Source: Rhodoferax sp. OV413 (GTDB lineage Bacteria; Pseudomonadota; Gammaproteobacteria; Burkholderiales; Burkholderiaceae_C). From it: a DNA stretch of 64,000 bases. Under the pieces are notes generated by a model that made no database searches, was not told the origin of the DNA, and was given only the letters and a program-made list of their open reading frames with translations. The position numbers and the translations under genes are program-made. This document shows positions 55,796 to 64,000 of this stretch, piece by piece (the stretch's first letter is position 1; the number at the start of each line of letters is the position of its first letter). The stretch lies in contig CAMAWD010000006.1 in assembly GCA_945861785.1 (NCBI GenBank), positions 62,001 to 126,000 on the forward strand, written 5' to 3'.

Positions 55796-56246
55796 CCGCC
55801 GCATAGCCGTCCCCAGCCGTCCCGCAGCCCTTGCGCCTTTCCATGGGGTTTCGGTCGGTATGGCGTGTAGAGGCCGCTTGATGGCCTGAGCCTTGCGCAA
55901 TCTAGCCGACCACCAGTGACCCGCTGGCAAAAACGCACCATACGCCAAGCCCTGTAGTGGCCAGGCTGCATGCAGCAACCCGCTGGGGAATGACGGTTAC
56001 AGCGTGCGATCGGATCGGTTGAGGCGAGCGCCTGGGGACCGGAAAGCTCCCGGGCAGGCCGGCCCTGCCCGGCGGTCGGTGGCCCGTTTCGTGCCGCGTC
56101 GATCAGCTCCGGAACCGCAATGTGTTCGAGCCGAACGTGACGGCCGAAGGCATCTGCCGTCGGTCGTTGCGGCCGCTGTATCGGTTGGCTGCACCGCTGC
56201 TGCCGGCATGTGCGCGAGCCAGTCTGTCCGACTGCTGCGGTCGAAG
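55796..56246. other. Convergent intergenic stretch without a gene
   Basis: The 451 bases between the binding protein and the end of the minus-strand ligase have only short frames on both strands with no recognisable family. GC-rich inverted segments occur, but no hairpin followed by a T run, so no terminator is claimed. Confidence 0.35.
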
Positions 56247-57767
56247 TCAGGGCCTTAGGGCTCGCTTGAGGATCTTGCCGGCGGCGCTCTTGGGCAAAGA
56301 CGCGAGAAACTCCACGGACTTGGGCTTCTTGTAGCTCGCCAAATGCAACTTGCAATACTCGATCACCTCGGATTCGCTCAAGCTTCGGTCGGCCTTCAGG
56401 ACGACAAACGCTTTGACGTTCTGCCCCCATTCGGGGTCTGGAACCGCGACTACAGCGGCCTCCAGAATGGCAGGGTGGGAGAACAACACTTCTTCAACTT
56501 CTGCAGGGTAGATGTTTTCCCCGCCGCTGATGATCATGTCGTCCTTTCTGTCCACCACATAGTAGAACCCTTCTTCATCCTGTCGCAGGAGATCGCCACT
56601 GTGAAACCAGCCTCCGCGCATCGCCCTGAGCGTGGCCTCTGGGTTCTTGTAGTACTCCTTCATCACATTGGGACCGCGATAAACGGCCTCACCGATCTGT
56701 CCGCGCGGAACATCGCGGTCGTCGTCGTCCACGAGCCGGATCTCCAGATAGGGAAGGGCCAGACCGACGGATGCATTCTTGCGTGCGAAGTCGCGTTCGC
56801 TCAGAACCGTCACAGCTCCGCTCTCGGTGCCACCGAAACAGTCATAGAGACCGGCAGCTGGGAACGCCGCGGCCAACTGCTTCTTGATTTCGACAGGCAT
56901 GATGGCCGCTGCCGTCGTGATGATCCGCACCGAGGAGGTGTCATACGAGGCAAAGTCCGGGACTTGGAGCACCTTTATCCACATCGAGGGGACGAGAAAC
57001 AGCGTCGTGACGCGTGCGCTATGCGTCAGTTCGAGAATCCTGAGCGGATCGAAGTCGCGCTCCAGAAGAATGGTGGCCCCCACGTAGAAGTGGGTCATCG
57101 AATAGCTCATGCCCGCGATGTGAAAAATGGGAGTCGTGCAAATCCACTTGTCGCCGCAACGGTTCTGATAGGAGATCAGATAGTTCAGGGCGGTCACCAT
57201 CAGCCCCTTGTGTGTCAGGACCGCACCCTTGGGCTGTCCAGTTGTGCCAGAGGTGTAAACGATCAGGGCGACATCGTCGTCCACAAGTTCCGCCGTCAGT
57301 TCTCCTGTGGCTGCACTCTTCAGAAAATCCTCGTAGTTCCTCATGCCCGCGCCGCACAAGTCACCCACGACGATGACGTCCTTCAGGCCCTGTAGACCGG
57401 CAAGTGCCGGCCGAGCAATCTCGAGCAGCGCCTCCTCCAATATGAGGACGGAGGCGTCGGAGTCTTTCAGGATGTATTCGATCTCCCTGGCAGTGAGCCT
57501 GAAGTTCATGGGAACCGCTACTGCGCCCATCTTGAAGGCCGCGAAACAGGCTTCGAGAAGTTCCGCACGGTTGTGCATCAAGAACGCTACCTTGTCGCCT
57601 TTCCTGACGCCTATCCCCAGCAGCGCGTGGGCCAGCGCGTCGGCGCGGTCGTTCATGGCGCCATAGCTGATGGATCCGCCTGGCCATACGAGCGCATCTT
57701 GCTGCGGATGGCGTCTTGCGCTTCGCGCCAGGACTTCGCCCAGCAATAGTTGACCCATGGACGTCAT
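56247..57767 (-). CDS. AMP-forming acyl-CoA synthetase
   Basis: A 506-residue ANL ligase. YTSGTTGQPKG is at 171-181, YDCFGGTESGAV is motif 5, GWFHSGDLLRQDEEGFYYVV the hinge, KDDMIISGGENIYPAEVEE follows, and the catalytic Lys is in LPKSAAGKILKRAL near the C-terminus. The start ATG 57767 has GAGGTAG upstream. It forms a minus-strand pair with the MaoC-type hydratase gene 30 bases upstream, so acid activation and double-bond hydration may belong to one pathway. The acid is not identifiable. Confidence 0.9.
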   Translation of the reverse strand: MTSMGQLLLGEVLARSARRHPQQDALVWPGGSISYGAMNDRADALAHALLGIGVRKGDKVAFLMHNRAELLEACFAAFKMGAVAVPMNFRLTAREIEYILKDSDASVLILEEALLEIARPALAGLQGLKDVIVVGDLCGAGMRNYEDFLKSAATGELTAELVDDDVALIVYTSGTTGQPKGAVLTHKGLMVTALNYLISYQNRCGDKWICTTPIFHIAGMSYSMTHFYVGATILLERDFDPLRILELTHSARVTTLFLVPSMWIKVLQVPDFASYDTSSVRIITTAAAIMPVEIKKQLAAAFPAAGLYDCFGGTESGAVTVLSERDFARKNASVGLALPYLEIRLVDDDDRDVPRGQIGEAVYRGPNVMKEYYKNPEATLRAMRGGWFHSGDLLRQDEEGFYYVVDRKDDMIISGGENIYPAEVEEVLFSHPAILEAAVVAVPDPEWGQNVKAFVVLKADRSLSESEVIEYCKLHLASYKKPKSVEFLASLPKSAAGKILKRALRP

Positions 57768-57797
57768 CGGTTCTACCTCTTGAAAGGATTGGACGAA

Positions 57798-58634
57798 TTA
57801 CGCCGTGACCTCGGCGCTGGCGTTCCCCAGAACGAGCCGGCCGTCCTGGGTAGTGGTTCGGGTGACGTATTTCCCTTGGCCGATATGCCAACCTTCGGTG
57901 ATCAAGGTCTCACCCGGAAAAACGGCATCGGTGAATCTCGCGGAAATCGACTTGAGGCGGCCAGGGTCTCCTGCGCAGACGGATTGCACAACCGCCCTTG
58001 CCGCAAATCCCATGGTGCCAAGGCCGTGCAGGATCGGGCGCCTGAAGCCCGAACGCATGGCGTATTCCGGGTCGATGTGCAACGGATGCTTGTCGGCGTT
58101 CAGGCGGTAAAGCGCTGCCTGGGTCTGCTGTGTCGATTGCTCGACACGGAAGTCGGGCGCGACGTCTTGTGGTGGATCGTTTCGCTGCGGCTTGGGGCCT
58201 CGTTCGCCGCCGAAATTGCCCGCGCTCAGATCGATGATCACGATGTAGGTGTTGAAAAGCACCTCGCCCGACGCATCCTTGGTTTCCGTCTCGATATCGA
58301 TGATGGCACCGCTGTCGCCCTTGTCGTAGACCGACCGGCAACACGCTGTTGTGTAGATGGCTCCCGATATCGGGATGGGCTTGTGGAACACCATCTTTTC
58401 CTCGGCGTGCAGAACGGTCGGCATGTTCAGCCCGACGTTTGCCATCAAAGCGTCATAGGGCCAGTAGCAGGGGATGGCGGCAAAGGTCGGGAAGGCCTTC
58501 AAATTCTTCTCGAACAGGAATTCGAGCTCGTCGGTGCCACAGCCGATGCTAAGTGCATACAGAATCAGCTTGTCGGGTTCGCACTGGTACAGGATGGGGG
58601 CCGTCTTCCTGCCCACGATCTTGAGATCAAACAT
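57798..58634 (-). CDS. MaoC-like enoyl-CoA hydratase 2, double hot-dog
   Basis: A 278-residue protein with an N-terminal degenerate and a C-terminal catalytic hot-dog domain. The hydratase-2 motif is YRLNADKHPLHIDPEYA at 176-192, with Asp181 and His186 as catalytic residues, followed by FRRPILHGLGTMG. AGGAG lies 8 bases before the ATG at 58634; the frame stays open further upstream, but that part is antisense to the divergent crotonase gene. It adds water to trans-2-enoyl-CoA to give the R-3-hydroxyacyl-CoA. Confidence 0.88.
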   Translation of the reverse strand: MFDLKIVGRKTAPILYQCEPDKLILYALSIGCGTDELEFLFEKNLKAFPTFAAIPCYWPYDALMANVGLNMPTVLHAEEKMVFHKPIPISGAIYTTACCRSVYDKGDSGAIIDIETETKDASGEVLFNTYIVIIDLSAGNFGGERGPKPQRNDPPQDVAPDFRVEQSTQQTQAALYRLNADKHPLHIDPEYAMRSGFRRPILHGLGTMGFAARAVVQSVCAGDPGRLKSISARFTDAVFPGETLITEGWHIGQGKYVTRTTTQDGRLVLGNASAEVTA

Positions 58635-58740
58635 GGCGATGCTCCTAATGTTCAGAACGGCTGACTTGCGACCTGCTGCTCCTCCGGGAAGGCCAAGCGG
58701 AGATGGCGCCGCCATCGGGCGCAGGTGGCCAGCCTCGCCA

Positions 58741-58765
58741 TTAACCAACCAACCGGTTGGCAAAA
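58741..58765. promoter_or_regulatory. Palindrome between divergent hydratase genes
   Basis: A perfect 12-base palindrome CCAACCGGTTGG (58749-58760) lies in an AT-rich patch between the minus-strand MaoC gene and the plus-strand crotonase gene, about 110 bases from each start. Its form resembles TetR-family operators and differs from the CCAAAC-type sites near 40, 46 and 48 kb, so another regulator is likely. Confidence 0.55.
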
Positions 58766-58871
58766 TGATAACATGCAACCATCCCGAACAAGACCATTGC
58801 CTGAATCCGGCGACGTCTGCCGAATCCAACTGACCGTCTTCCAACACATAGCCCATAGACCGGAGTCGCCG

Positions 58872-59687
58872 ATGCCTGAATTCGTCACCCTTGAGTATCC
58901 CCTCGACGCCGTTGCCGTGGTGACCATGTCGAATCCGCGCATCAACAACAACGGCTCCTGGCTGGCGATCAGCGAACTCGCCGGGGCGATGCGTGAAGCT
59001 CGAGAAACTGGTGGCGCGCGCGTCTGCATCCTCGCCTCTGGCGTGCCTGGCCATTGGTTCGAGCATGCCTGGTTGCAGGATCTCGCCGACACACTCGAAG
59101 GGAAGCCGGCGACCGCAACCGGTTCAGTGTGGGGCTTCGCGATCGACGAAATCCGCCATCCGGAGATGGTGGTGATCGCCGCGATCTCGGGCGACTGTTC
59201 CGGCGGTGGATTGGAACTCGGCTGGGCCTGCGACCTGCGTATTGCCGAAGAGCAGGCGCTCTTCGCCCAACCCGAAGTACAGATCGAGCTGTCCACGGGC
59301 AGGGGTGGCACCAGTCGCCTGGCGCGACTGATCGGCCGCACCGCCGCCGCGGAGATGGTTTTTCTGGGCCTGCCGATGACGGCCCAACGCATCCACGCGC
59401 TTGGTGGCATCAACACGGTCGTGCCAACGGGCCAGGGCCTCGCCGTCGCGCTTCGCTGGGCAGCCATTCTCGCCGCCAGGTCGCCCGCGGCGCTCAGCAC
59501 CTTGAAGCGAACGCTCAACGAAAGCGAAGACCTTCATCTCACCGACGCCCTGGTCAACGAGACCCAGTTATTTCAGAAGGTCGCTCGCACACCGGCGGCT
59601 CTGGCCAAGATGCGCGAGATACAGGCACGCTTCGATGCCGGCGAGAGCATCCGTGCAGTCTACGGAGAACCGCGCAAGGAGGCCTGA
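58872..59687 (+). CDS. Enoyl-CoA hydratase/isomerase family protein
   Basis: A 271-residue crotonase-fold protein. The second oxyanion segment is AAISGDCSGGGLELGWACDL, followed by AEEQALFAQPEVQIELSTGR with a candidate acid Glu, and GGTSRLARLIGRTAAAEMVF. The first oxyanion segment (GVPGHWFEHAWLQDL) departs from the usual SAGADL, so the reaction may not be simple hydration. CGGAG precedes the ATG at 58872. It is divergent from the MaoC-ligase pair across a palindrome and likely shares regulation with it. Confidence 0.85.
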   Translation: MPEFVTLEYPLDAVAVVTMSNPRINNNGSWLAISELAGAMREARETGGARVCILASGVPGHWFEHAWLQDLADTLEGKPATATGSVWGFAIDEIRHPEMVVIAAISGDCSGGGLELGWACDLRIAEEQALFAQPEVQIELSTGRGGTSRLARLIGRTAAAEMVFLGLPMTAQRIHALGGINTVVPTGQGLAVALRWAAILAARSPAALSTLKRTLNESEDLHLTDALVNETQLFQKVARTPAALAKMREIQARFDAGESIRAVYGEPRKEA

Positions 59688-59873
59688 TGCGGACCACCAC
59701 TGGAGGTCTCCTGCCTTGCGATGCCGAACCCCGTTGGCGTGGTGCCCGAGCTTGTGCACGCCATGAGCCGCCGTGGCGGCTGTTCTCAGGCTGTTTCCAT
59801 CCAACCGGGGCATGCAGATGCCGGTAGCGGCGTCGACATGCCCAGAATGTCCTGACGATTGTGAGAAAGTGAC

Positions 59874-60302
59874 ATGGTCAATTTTTCTGGCAGCGATTTC
59901 TTTGCAATCCAGACACTGTATTCGCGCTACTGTTTTGCGTTTGACCAGAACGACGGAGACGCGTTTGTCGACTGCTTCGCGCCGGGCGGGATGTTTCAGG
60001 TCGGCGAGGCGTGTTTCCAGGAGCCGGCACAGCTTCGTGCCATGGCGCAGCACAAGGGGGAGCGACCCCGACACCACTACGCCAATCTCTGGGTCAAGAG
60101 CATCGTTGGCCTCGTCGCGCATGCCACCGCCTATTTCTTTCTGATCGCGCGCGCCGACGGCGCGATGGCGGGATACGGCAACTACGAGGACGAGTTGCTG
60201 CGCGACGCGGCAGGCGTATGGCGATTCCAGCACAGGCGGGTAATCTTCCAGTGGCAGTCCGATGCCTACAAGGCGCGGGCCGCAGCGGTCATGAAAATGT
60301 AG
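59874..60302 (+). CDS. SnoaL-like (NTF2-fold) protein
   Basis: A 142-residue cone-shaped alpha+beta-barrel protein. The N-terminal helix region FFAIQTLYSRYCFAFDQNDG and GGMFQVGEACFQEPAQLRAM match the SnoaL-like group; the C-terminus GVWRFQHRRVIFQWQSDAYK is the usual last strands. Such proteins include isomerases, dehydratases and hydrolases for polycyclic substrates, and many with unknown roles. GAGAAAG lies before the ATG. A broken relative lies at 47600-47779. Its last 14 bases overlap the end of the minus-strand transposase frame. Confidence 0.8.
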   Translation: MVNFSGSDFFAIQTLYSRYCFAFDQNDGDAFVDCFAPGGMFQVGEACFQEPAQLRAMAQHKGERPRHHYANLWVKSIVGLVAHATAYFFLIARADGAMAGYGNYEDELLRDAAGVWRFQHRRVIFQWQSDAYKARAAAVMKM

Positions 60303-61542
60303 GCTGCGTATCGTATGCGTCCGGCAAATCCATCTTGGATGAGCAGCCGTTTCCTCGGAAGATCGTGTGCACGCAACTGATCGTGGACACGATGCTCAAT
60401 GACGCCTGGGGTGGGCATTGTCCAACAGGGTCAGGTCGTTGATCGAGCCGCTGTAGGCGCAGCCGGTAGTAGCCCTTGACCGCCGCCCAGTCGCCTCGCG
60501 CCAGCCCAGAGAACGCCTGCCCCGGCATCGTGGCAAGCGTACGCGCGCCTTGCACCAGTCGCTCGCTCAAGCGCCGATCCCCAAGCTTTGCGCCGCCAAA
60601 CTCCTGCTGCGCCCAGCCTTCCCCCTCCAGGCCCTCGGCCAACCCGAGGGTGCTCGCCGCGACGGGTTCGACACCGCCCAGGCGCTGTCGGAAATCGGCT
60701 TGCAGCGGATACACATAGATGGCTTTGACGCTCTTGGCATGATCATGTTCGCGGTCCTGGCGACCGCGCCCCTTGGTCTGTCCGATCTCGATCCAGTTGG
60801 CCGCCTGATAGCTGGTGCCGGCAAAGCGCTCGCTCTCCACAAAGCTCTCGATGAGCCATGGCCGGTAGCCATACTGTTCGTCGAAATCCAGATCAATGCG
60901 CCGCAGCACCATCCCCAGCACACATGAGGCCAGATTGTGACAGCGCACCGAGGCGCGGATCAGAAAGCGGCTCATGCCCACGATCCGGTGCAACCGCTCG
61001 CGCCGTGTCGCGACGTCCCAGCCGATCCATCGATCCCGATCGGCCAGTTGAATCGCTGCCGCACCGAAACCCAGACCCCCCAGCCAGCCGTGTTCGGAGC
61101 CAATCAGATAACGCATCTGCGCGCCCACCAGTGGCCCGGCTCCCTGGGGGTGCTCGCACAGCATCAGCTCGTTCCAGATCCGCATCAACTCCGGTGTGTC
61201 TACCTTGATCAAACACAGACCGCCTACTTCACCTGAGCGCCCGGGCACGTCTTGCGGATCTTCGACGGGCGCGTCCAGACGGCGCGCACTGCGGGCCCCT
61301 TTGGCCCCCCTGGCGCTGGCAGCGGGCAATACGAAGTGCCCCGAGCGCTCCAACTCGCGCAGCGCCACAATGCAGCCGCTTAGCTGCACCCGGCCACGGG
61401 CATCGTGAAATCCAAAACGCCGGCACACCGCATCGGCAAACGTCGAGCGATACGCAACGCCGTCCTCGCTCAACAGCCCACGAACAATCTTGATCGAATC
61501 GGGCTCGGATAACTTGCGCTTGATCTGGCTTTGAACTTCCAC
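60289..61542 (-). mobile_element. Transposase with DruA-like DUF4338 domain, C-terminally truncated
   Basis: A 417-codon frame. The first ~260 residues resemble the DUF4338/DruA domain (MRYLIGSEHGWLGGLGFGAA, DRDRWIGWDVATRRERLHRI, LARRIDLDFDEQ-like stretch, YGYRPWLIESFVESERFAGT). The next part, EFGGAKLGDRRLSERLVQGA and PGQAFSGLARGDWAAVKGYY, is the Tn5/IS4-type transposase N-terminal DNA-binding domain. After YYRL the family sequence ends and unrelated codons follow, so the DDE core is missing. No other Druantia genes are nearby, so this is read as a transposon relic and not a defence system. Confidence 0.65.
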
Positions 61543-61603
61543 TGCGCCACGATAAACGCCGCGCGCAAAAATGTTCAGCGGTATTTATGGGTAATGGGCA
61601 GGC

Positions 61604-62188
61604 CTAGCCTCCCCGTGCTATCTTCAGATCTCGCTCGGCCATTCGGGCAAGCAGTATCTGCTGCTCCGGCGAGTCACCGGCGAAGGCCGCCGACGACACG
61701 CGAGATCCAGCGACCATGGTGTTTGAACGTGCAACAGCGATCTCAGCCTGCGCTTTTTCGACACGCGCTCGCGCCTCAGTTGCGGCTGCCTGCTGTTCCA
61801 GCTCTTCGACCGCCTTGATCTGTTCTCGCGACGACCGCCGGAATCCAAGGATGTCCTGGAATAACTTGACTGACCCAGCACTGCCCCCTGCGACGACCAG
61901 CCCGGTCAGGAAGTATCCCAACCATTTGATGCCTGAGGATTCAGCTAAGGTCGTGCCAGTCGCCCCCAATGGGGCAATTGCATCCAGATGCAGGGCAAAG
62001 CAAGCTCCAACCGAGACGAGGATCGCAACTACGGGTTTGATGTCACCCTTGCGCTTGAGAAGTGCCCGCAAGCCGTCCATGTCGAAGATGACGGCAAGGC
62101 TGCGCTCTACCAAAAACGAAAGAATTACGACTTTAATCAAAGCTTGCGTTACGAGATCCCAATTGGTGGTTGTCATTGCATGTTCCAT
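61604..62188 (-). CDS. Membrane protein with C-terminal coiled coil, unknown function
   Basis: A 194-residue protein. Three hydrophobic segments are visible: LIKVVILSFLVERSLAVIF, VVAILVSVGACFALHL and LGYFLTGLVVAGGSAGSV. The second half (EQIKAVEELEQQAAATEARA, RVEKAQAEIAVA) is a charged Ala/Glu-rich helix likely to form a coiled coil in the cytoplasm. I do not recognise the family. ATG 62188 lies 8 bases from the preceding gene's stop; ATG 62176 is an alternative. It is the last gene of a four-gene minus-strand cassette. Confidence 0.65.
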   Translation of the reverse strand: MEHAMTTTNWDLVTQALIKVVILSFLVERSLAVIFDMDGLRALLKRKGDIKPVVAILVSVGACFALHLDAIAPLGATGTTLAESSGIKWLGYFLTGLVVAGGSAGSVKLFQDILGFRRSSREQIKAVEELEQQAAATEARARVEKAQAEIAVARSNTMVAGSRVSSAAFAGDSPEQQILLARMAERDLKIARGG

Positions 62189-62195
62189 CAGGATT

Positions 62196-62552
62196 TCAGA
62201 CGGTGGCTTTGAGTTTGGTCAGCAAATCGGCGAACTTGCCGGCAGCGGTCATCGCCGCGCTGTTGGCCTTGTCCGCATTGATCTGCTTCTCAACTTCATC
62301 GCACAATTTGGAAATGGCCTCTCGCTGGCTCGCTGCCGGCAGCGGCAATACAGACTGGCCACTGCGTATGCCGGCATACTGCGCGCGTGCCAGCGCGTAC
62401 TCACGGTGCCATGACGGCTTTTGCTCGCTCACCGAATCCCGCTCCGCTGAAGCAAGTCCAGGTAGCAGTTCCAATCGGTCTAGTTCATCGAGTGCGTCCA
62501 GCGCTATTCGAATCTTTCGCTCGTAATACAGTTCAAGCTCGGTGCTGGCCAT
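62196..62552 (-). CDS. Small helical protein, unknown function
   Basis: A 118-residue soluble, mostly helical protein rich in Ala, Leu and Glu, with no signal peptide or membrane segment. Recognisable only by its own pattern: an acidic N-terminal helix (TELELYYERKIRIALDALDE), a central WHREYALARAQYAGIRSGQ and a C-terminal helix. GGAGA lies before the start on the minus strand. It is encoded between a lipoprotein and a membrane protein, so it may be a cytoplasmic partner of an envelope complex; that is speculation. Confidence 0.6.
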   Translation of the reverse strand: MASTELELYYERKIRIALDALDELDRLELLPGLASAERDSVSEQKPSWHREYALARAQYAGIRSGQSVLPLPAASQREAISKLCDEVEKQINADKANSAAMTAAGKFADLLTKLKATV

Positions 62553-62571
62553 GCCATCTCCTTAAATTCCG

Positions 62572-63120
62572 CTATTCCTTGGCTTTCGCCGCGGCTGCGT
62601 TGTCTTTCTTGATGCGGTCGGTGACTTCATTGATGAAGCTTGCAGTTGCCCTCAGTCGGTCTCGGGCGCTCTCTTCCCGACCGAGTACGGTCAGGATATC
62701 GCTGACTTCCCGCAACGACGCGGAGGGCGCCTTCCAGGCCTGTTGGCTCGCGGCCGCTGCCTTCACCGTTGCATCAGCTGCACGCAACTTCTCTTGCCGA
62801 CCCGCTTCTTCCGTATCAGCGAAGCGACGCAACTCCATGAAGTCCGCATTCTTCGGCGAGGCATCAATGCGCGCCTGAAGATCAGCTTGGCCCTCAGCGG
62901 TATCCCGTAGCAGTGTGGACAGCCTGCCAGAGACATCGTCAGATTGTTTCTTGGCGACTCCAGCGTTGTGCGCAAGTGCCACGTCCAAAGCCTGGACAAC
63001 CGCCGCAGTTTCGGTAGCCAGTTCCTGCGCCTGGTGCGAGGTCGCGCATCCGCTCAGCACAAATGCCGCACCCATAACGGCTGCCTCCCAACCAGTCAGG
63101 TGATGGAAGGCGTTTTTCAT
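62572..63120 (-). CDS. Predicted lipoprotein with helical body, unknown function
   Basis: A 182-residue protein with a lipoprotein signal: hydrophobic AAVMGAAFVLSGC, where LSGC is the lipobox and Cys25 would be lipidated. The mature part is almost entirely Ala/Glu/Arg-rich helix (ELATETAAVVQALDVALAHN, EGQADLQARIDASPKNADFM), likely a coiled-coil rod in the periplasm. Its ATG overlaps the stop of the preceding gene (ATGA). Family not recognised. Confidence 0.7.
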   Translation of the reverse strand: MKNAFHHLTGWEAAVMGAAFVLSGCATSHQAQELATETAAVVQALDVALAHNAGVAKKQSDDVSGRLSTLLRDTAEGQADLQARIDASPKNADFMELRRFADTEEAGRQEKLRAADATVKAAAASQQAWKAPSASLREVSDILTVLGREESARDRLRATASFINEVTDRIKKDNAAAAKAKE

Positions 63121-64000
63121 TTGGTCTTGTCCACAGCAATGCCGAGCAACCCCAATCCCGCGAACTTCGCCAGCAGATCGCCAAGCGCTTCGGGTTTGAT
63201 TCCTCCCGCGTGGTAGCCGTCAATGAGTGCGATGGGAGTCGAAATCAGGTTGTTCCACGACTTGAGCGCGTATTCATCGTTGAGCACGTTCTGCTCCAAG
63301 TCGAGGTAAGACTCCTCCCACTGCGTTGCTTCGCCATCTGCCCGGGCACCGAGAAGGGATCGGGACAAGTAGTTGTATCCGAGCAGAATCCTTTCGTTCA
63401 ACTGCGATGCACACTCTTCCGGTTTGCAATCCGCCTGCAATGCGGCCTGCTGCAGCAGTTTTGCTTCGGTGACAGTTTGCTCAATTCTCTGCAACACCAG
63501 CAGGCGCCTGCGCTGCAACACTTCACGGGAAGCAGCTAGGCGTTCCTTGTCAATCATTGCTTGTCTCTGAGCCAGCAATAGCGATGACTTCGGCGGCATC
63601 CTGTACAACGCATAGGCGTCAGCGAAGTCTCCAGTAAGTTGGGGGAAAGCGTGAGCCACAACAACGGCACGGCGCAGGTCGGCATTCTTTCCCTTGACCA
63701 TATCGTCCGTGATTGTTGTGCCTTCCGCGGCAGCAAGCAATGTGGAGAGAGCGCTGATCTTTTCGTCCGCGAGCTTTTCTTCCGCGCCCACGCTTTTTGC
63801 CAGGTTCTCAAACTCCGAGATCGTCTTGCGCCAGTTGCCGATCTCATCCTGAATTTTTTTGAGGGTATCGCCCGGTTGCGGGGTCTTTTCGGCGATCGCC
63901 TTCAGCCGTGTCGCGTATGCAGTCAGGTCCTTTTCCACCACCGCAGCCGCAGCCTTCAAATCCCTTTTCTGCAGGTCGTGGCGCTCCAGAGTAGCCAAAT
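63117..64000 (-). CDS. Large helical protein, C-terminal part, cut by window edge
   Basis: At least 293 residues; the frame is open to the window edge and the only start seen is a TTG at 63998, so the true start is probably outside. The visible part is helical with a coiled-coil-like KAAAAVVEKDLTAYATRLKA start, a paired-Cys segment (ALQADCKPEECASQLN), and a C-terminus DLLAKFAGLGLLGIAVDKTK with a short hydrophobic patch. Family not recognised. It overlaps the lipoprotein gene by ATGA, so the four cassette genes are probably one transcript. Confidence 0.6.
   Translation of the reverse strand, partial: LATLERHDLQKRDLKAAAAVVEKDLTAYATRLKAIAEKTPQPGDTLKKIQDEIGNWRKTISEFENLAKSVGAEEKLADEKISALSTLLAAAEGTTITDDMVKGKNADLRRAVVVAHAFPQLTGDFADAYALYRMPPKSSLLLAQRQAMIDKERLAASREVLQRRRLLVLQRIEQTVTEAKLLQQAALQADCKPEECASQLNERILLGYNYLSRSLLGARADGEATQWEESYLDLEQNVLNDEYALKSWNNLISTPIALIDGYHAGGIKPEALGDLLAKFAGLGLLGIAVDKTK

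Noticed and set aside
60289-61542. Druantia defence system
   Set aside because: Only the DruA-like domain is present, fused to a transposase domain; no helicase or other Druantia genes flank it.
61604-64000. Phage lysis (holin/spanin) cassette
   Set aside because: A lipoprotein plus membrane protein suggested it, but there is no endolysin, the lipoprotein is too large and coiled, and no phage genes are nearby; the right edge cuts the evidence.

Overview
The window looks like a piece of a high-GC betaproteobacterial (Burkholderiales, Alcaligenaceae/Comamonadaceae-like) genome. The main reason is the repeated Bug-type tripartite tricarboxylate (TTT) periplasmic binding proteins (five intact, one broken), set among acyl-CoA metabolism genes and IS types common in that order. 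This is inference from gene content; no marker gene is present. No tRNA, rRNA, CRISPR array or prophage structure was seen.

Layout. 1-3.0 kb: alpha/beta hydrolase and cupin among IS91, IS66 and ISAzo13 relics. 3.1-8.6 kb: plus-strand catabolic operon (hydrolase, luciferase-like monooxygenase, Bug protein, coupled pair of acyl-CoA dehydrogenases), followed by a MarR gene cut by an IS630 relic. 10.2-14.9 kb: Baeyer-Villiger-type monooxygenase, reverse-transcriptase scrap, SDR, HSL-type esterase and Bug protein. 15.1-18.1 kb: IS3, IS1380 and ISAzo13 relics around a Bug gene. 18.1-27 kb: second catabolic operon (Bug, second dehydrogenase pair, enoyl-CoA hydratase, ADP-forming acyl-CoA synthetase, cyclase, nitronate monooxygenase). 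28.2-31.7 kb: Bug relic, Bug, enoyl-CoA hydratase, CaiB-type CoA-transferase. 32.7-36.9 kb: Fe3+/phosphonate-type ABC transporter. 37.1-39.7 kb: esterase and acyl-CoA ligase. 40-46 kb: TetR regulator, decayed ligase, and a minus-strand operon SDR / iron-sulfur flavoreductase / cytochrome P450 / thiolase. 46.8-55.8 kb: FabL-like SDR, decayed genes, then a complete branched-chain-amino-acid-type ABC transporter containing an acyl-CoA ligase gene. 56.2-60.3 kb: ligase, MaoC hydratase, enoyl-CoA hydratase and SnoaL-like protein. 60.3-61.5 kb: transposase carrying a DruA-like domain. 61.6-64 kb: unrecognised four-gene envelope-like cassette running off the right edge.

Together the genes read as import of organic acids (Bug proteins, Liv-type ABC), CoA activation (AMP ligases, ADP-forming synthetase, CaiB transferase), oxidation (BVMO, P450, luciferase-like enzyme) and beta-oxidation-like breakdown (paired dehydrogenases, hydratases, SDRs, thiolase). 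Substrates cannot be named from sequence. The region is also decaying: about ten transposase genes survive only as pieces, several with the catalytic core deleted but both ends kept, and several metabolic and regulatory genes are broken. Likely TetR-type operators in three intergenic regions give a partial view of regulation.
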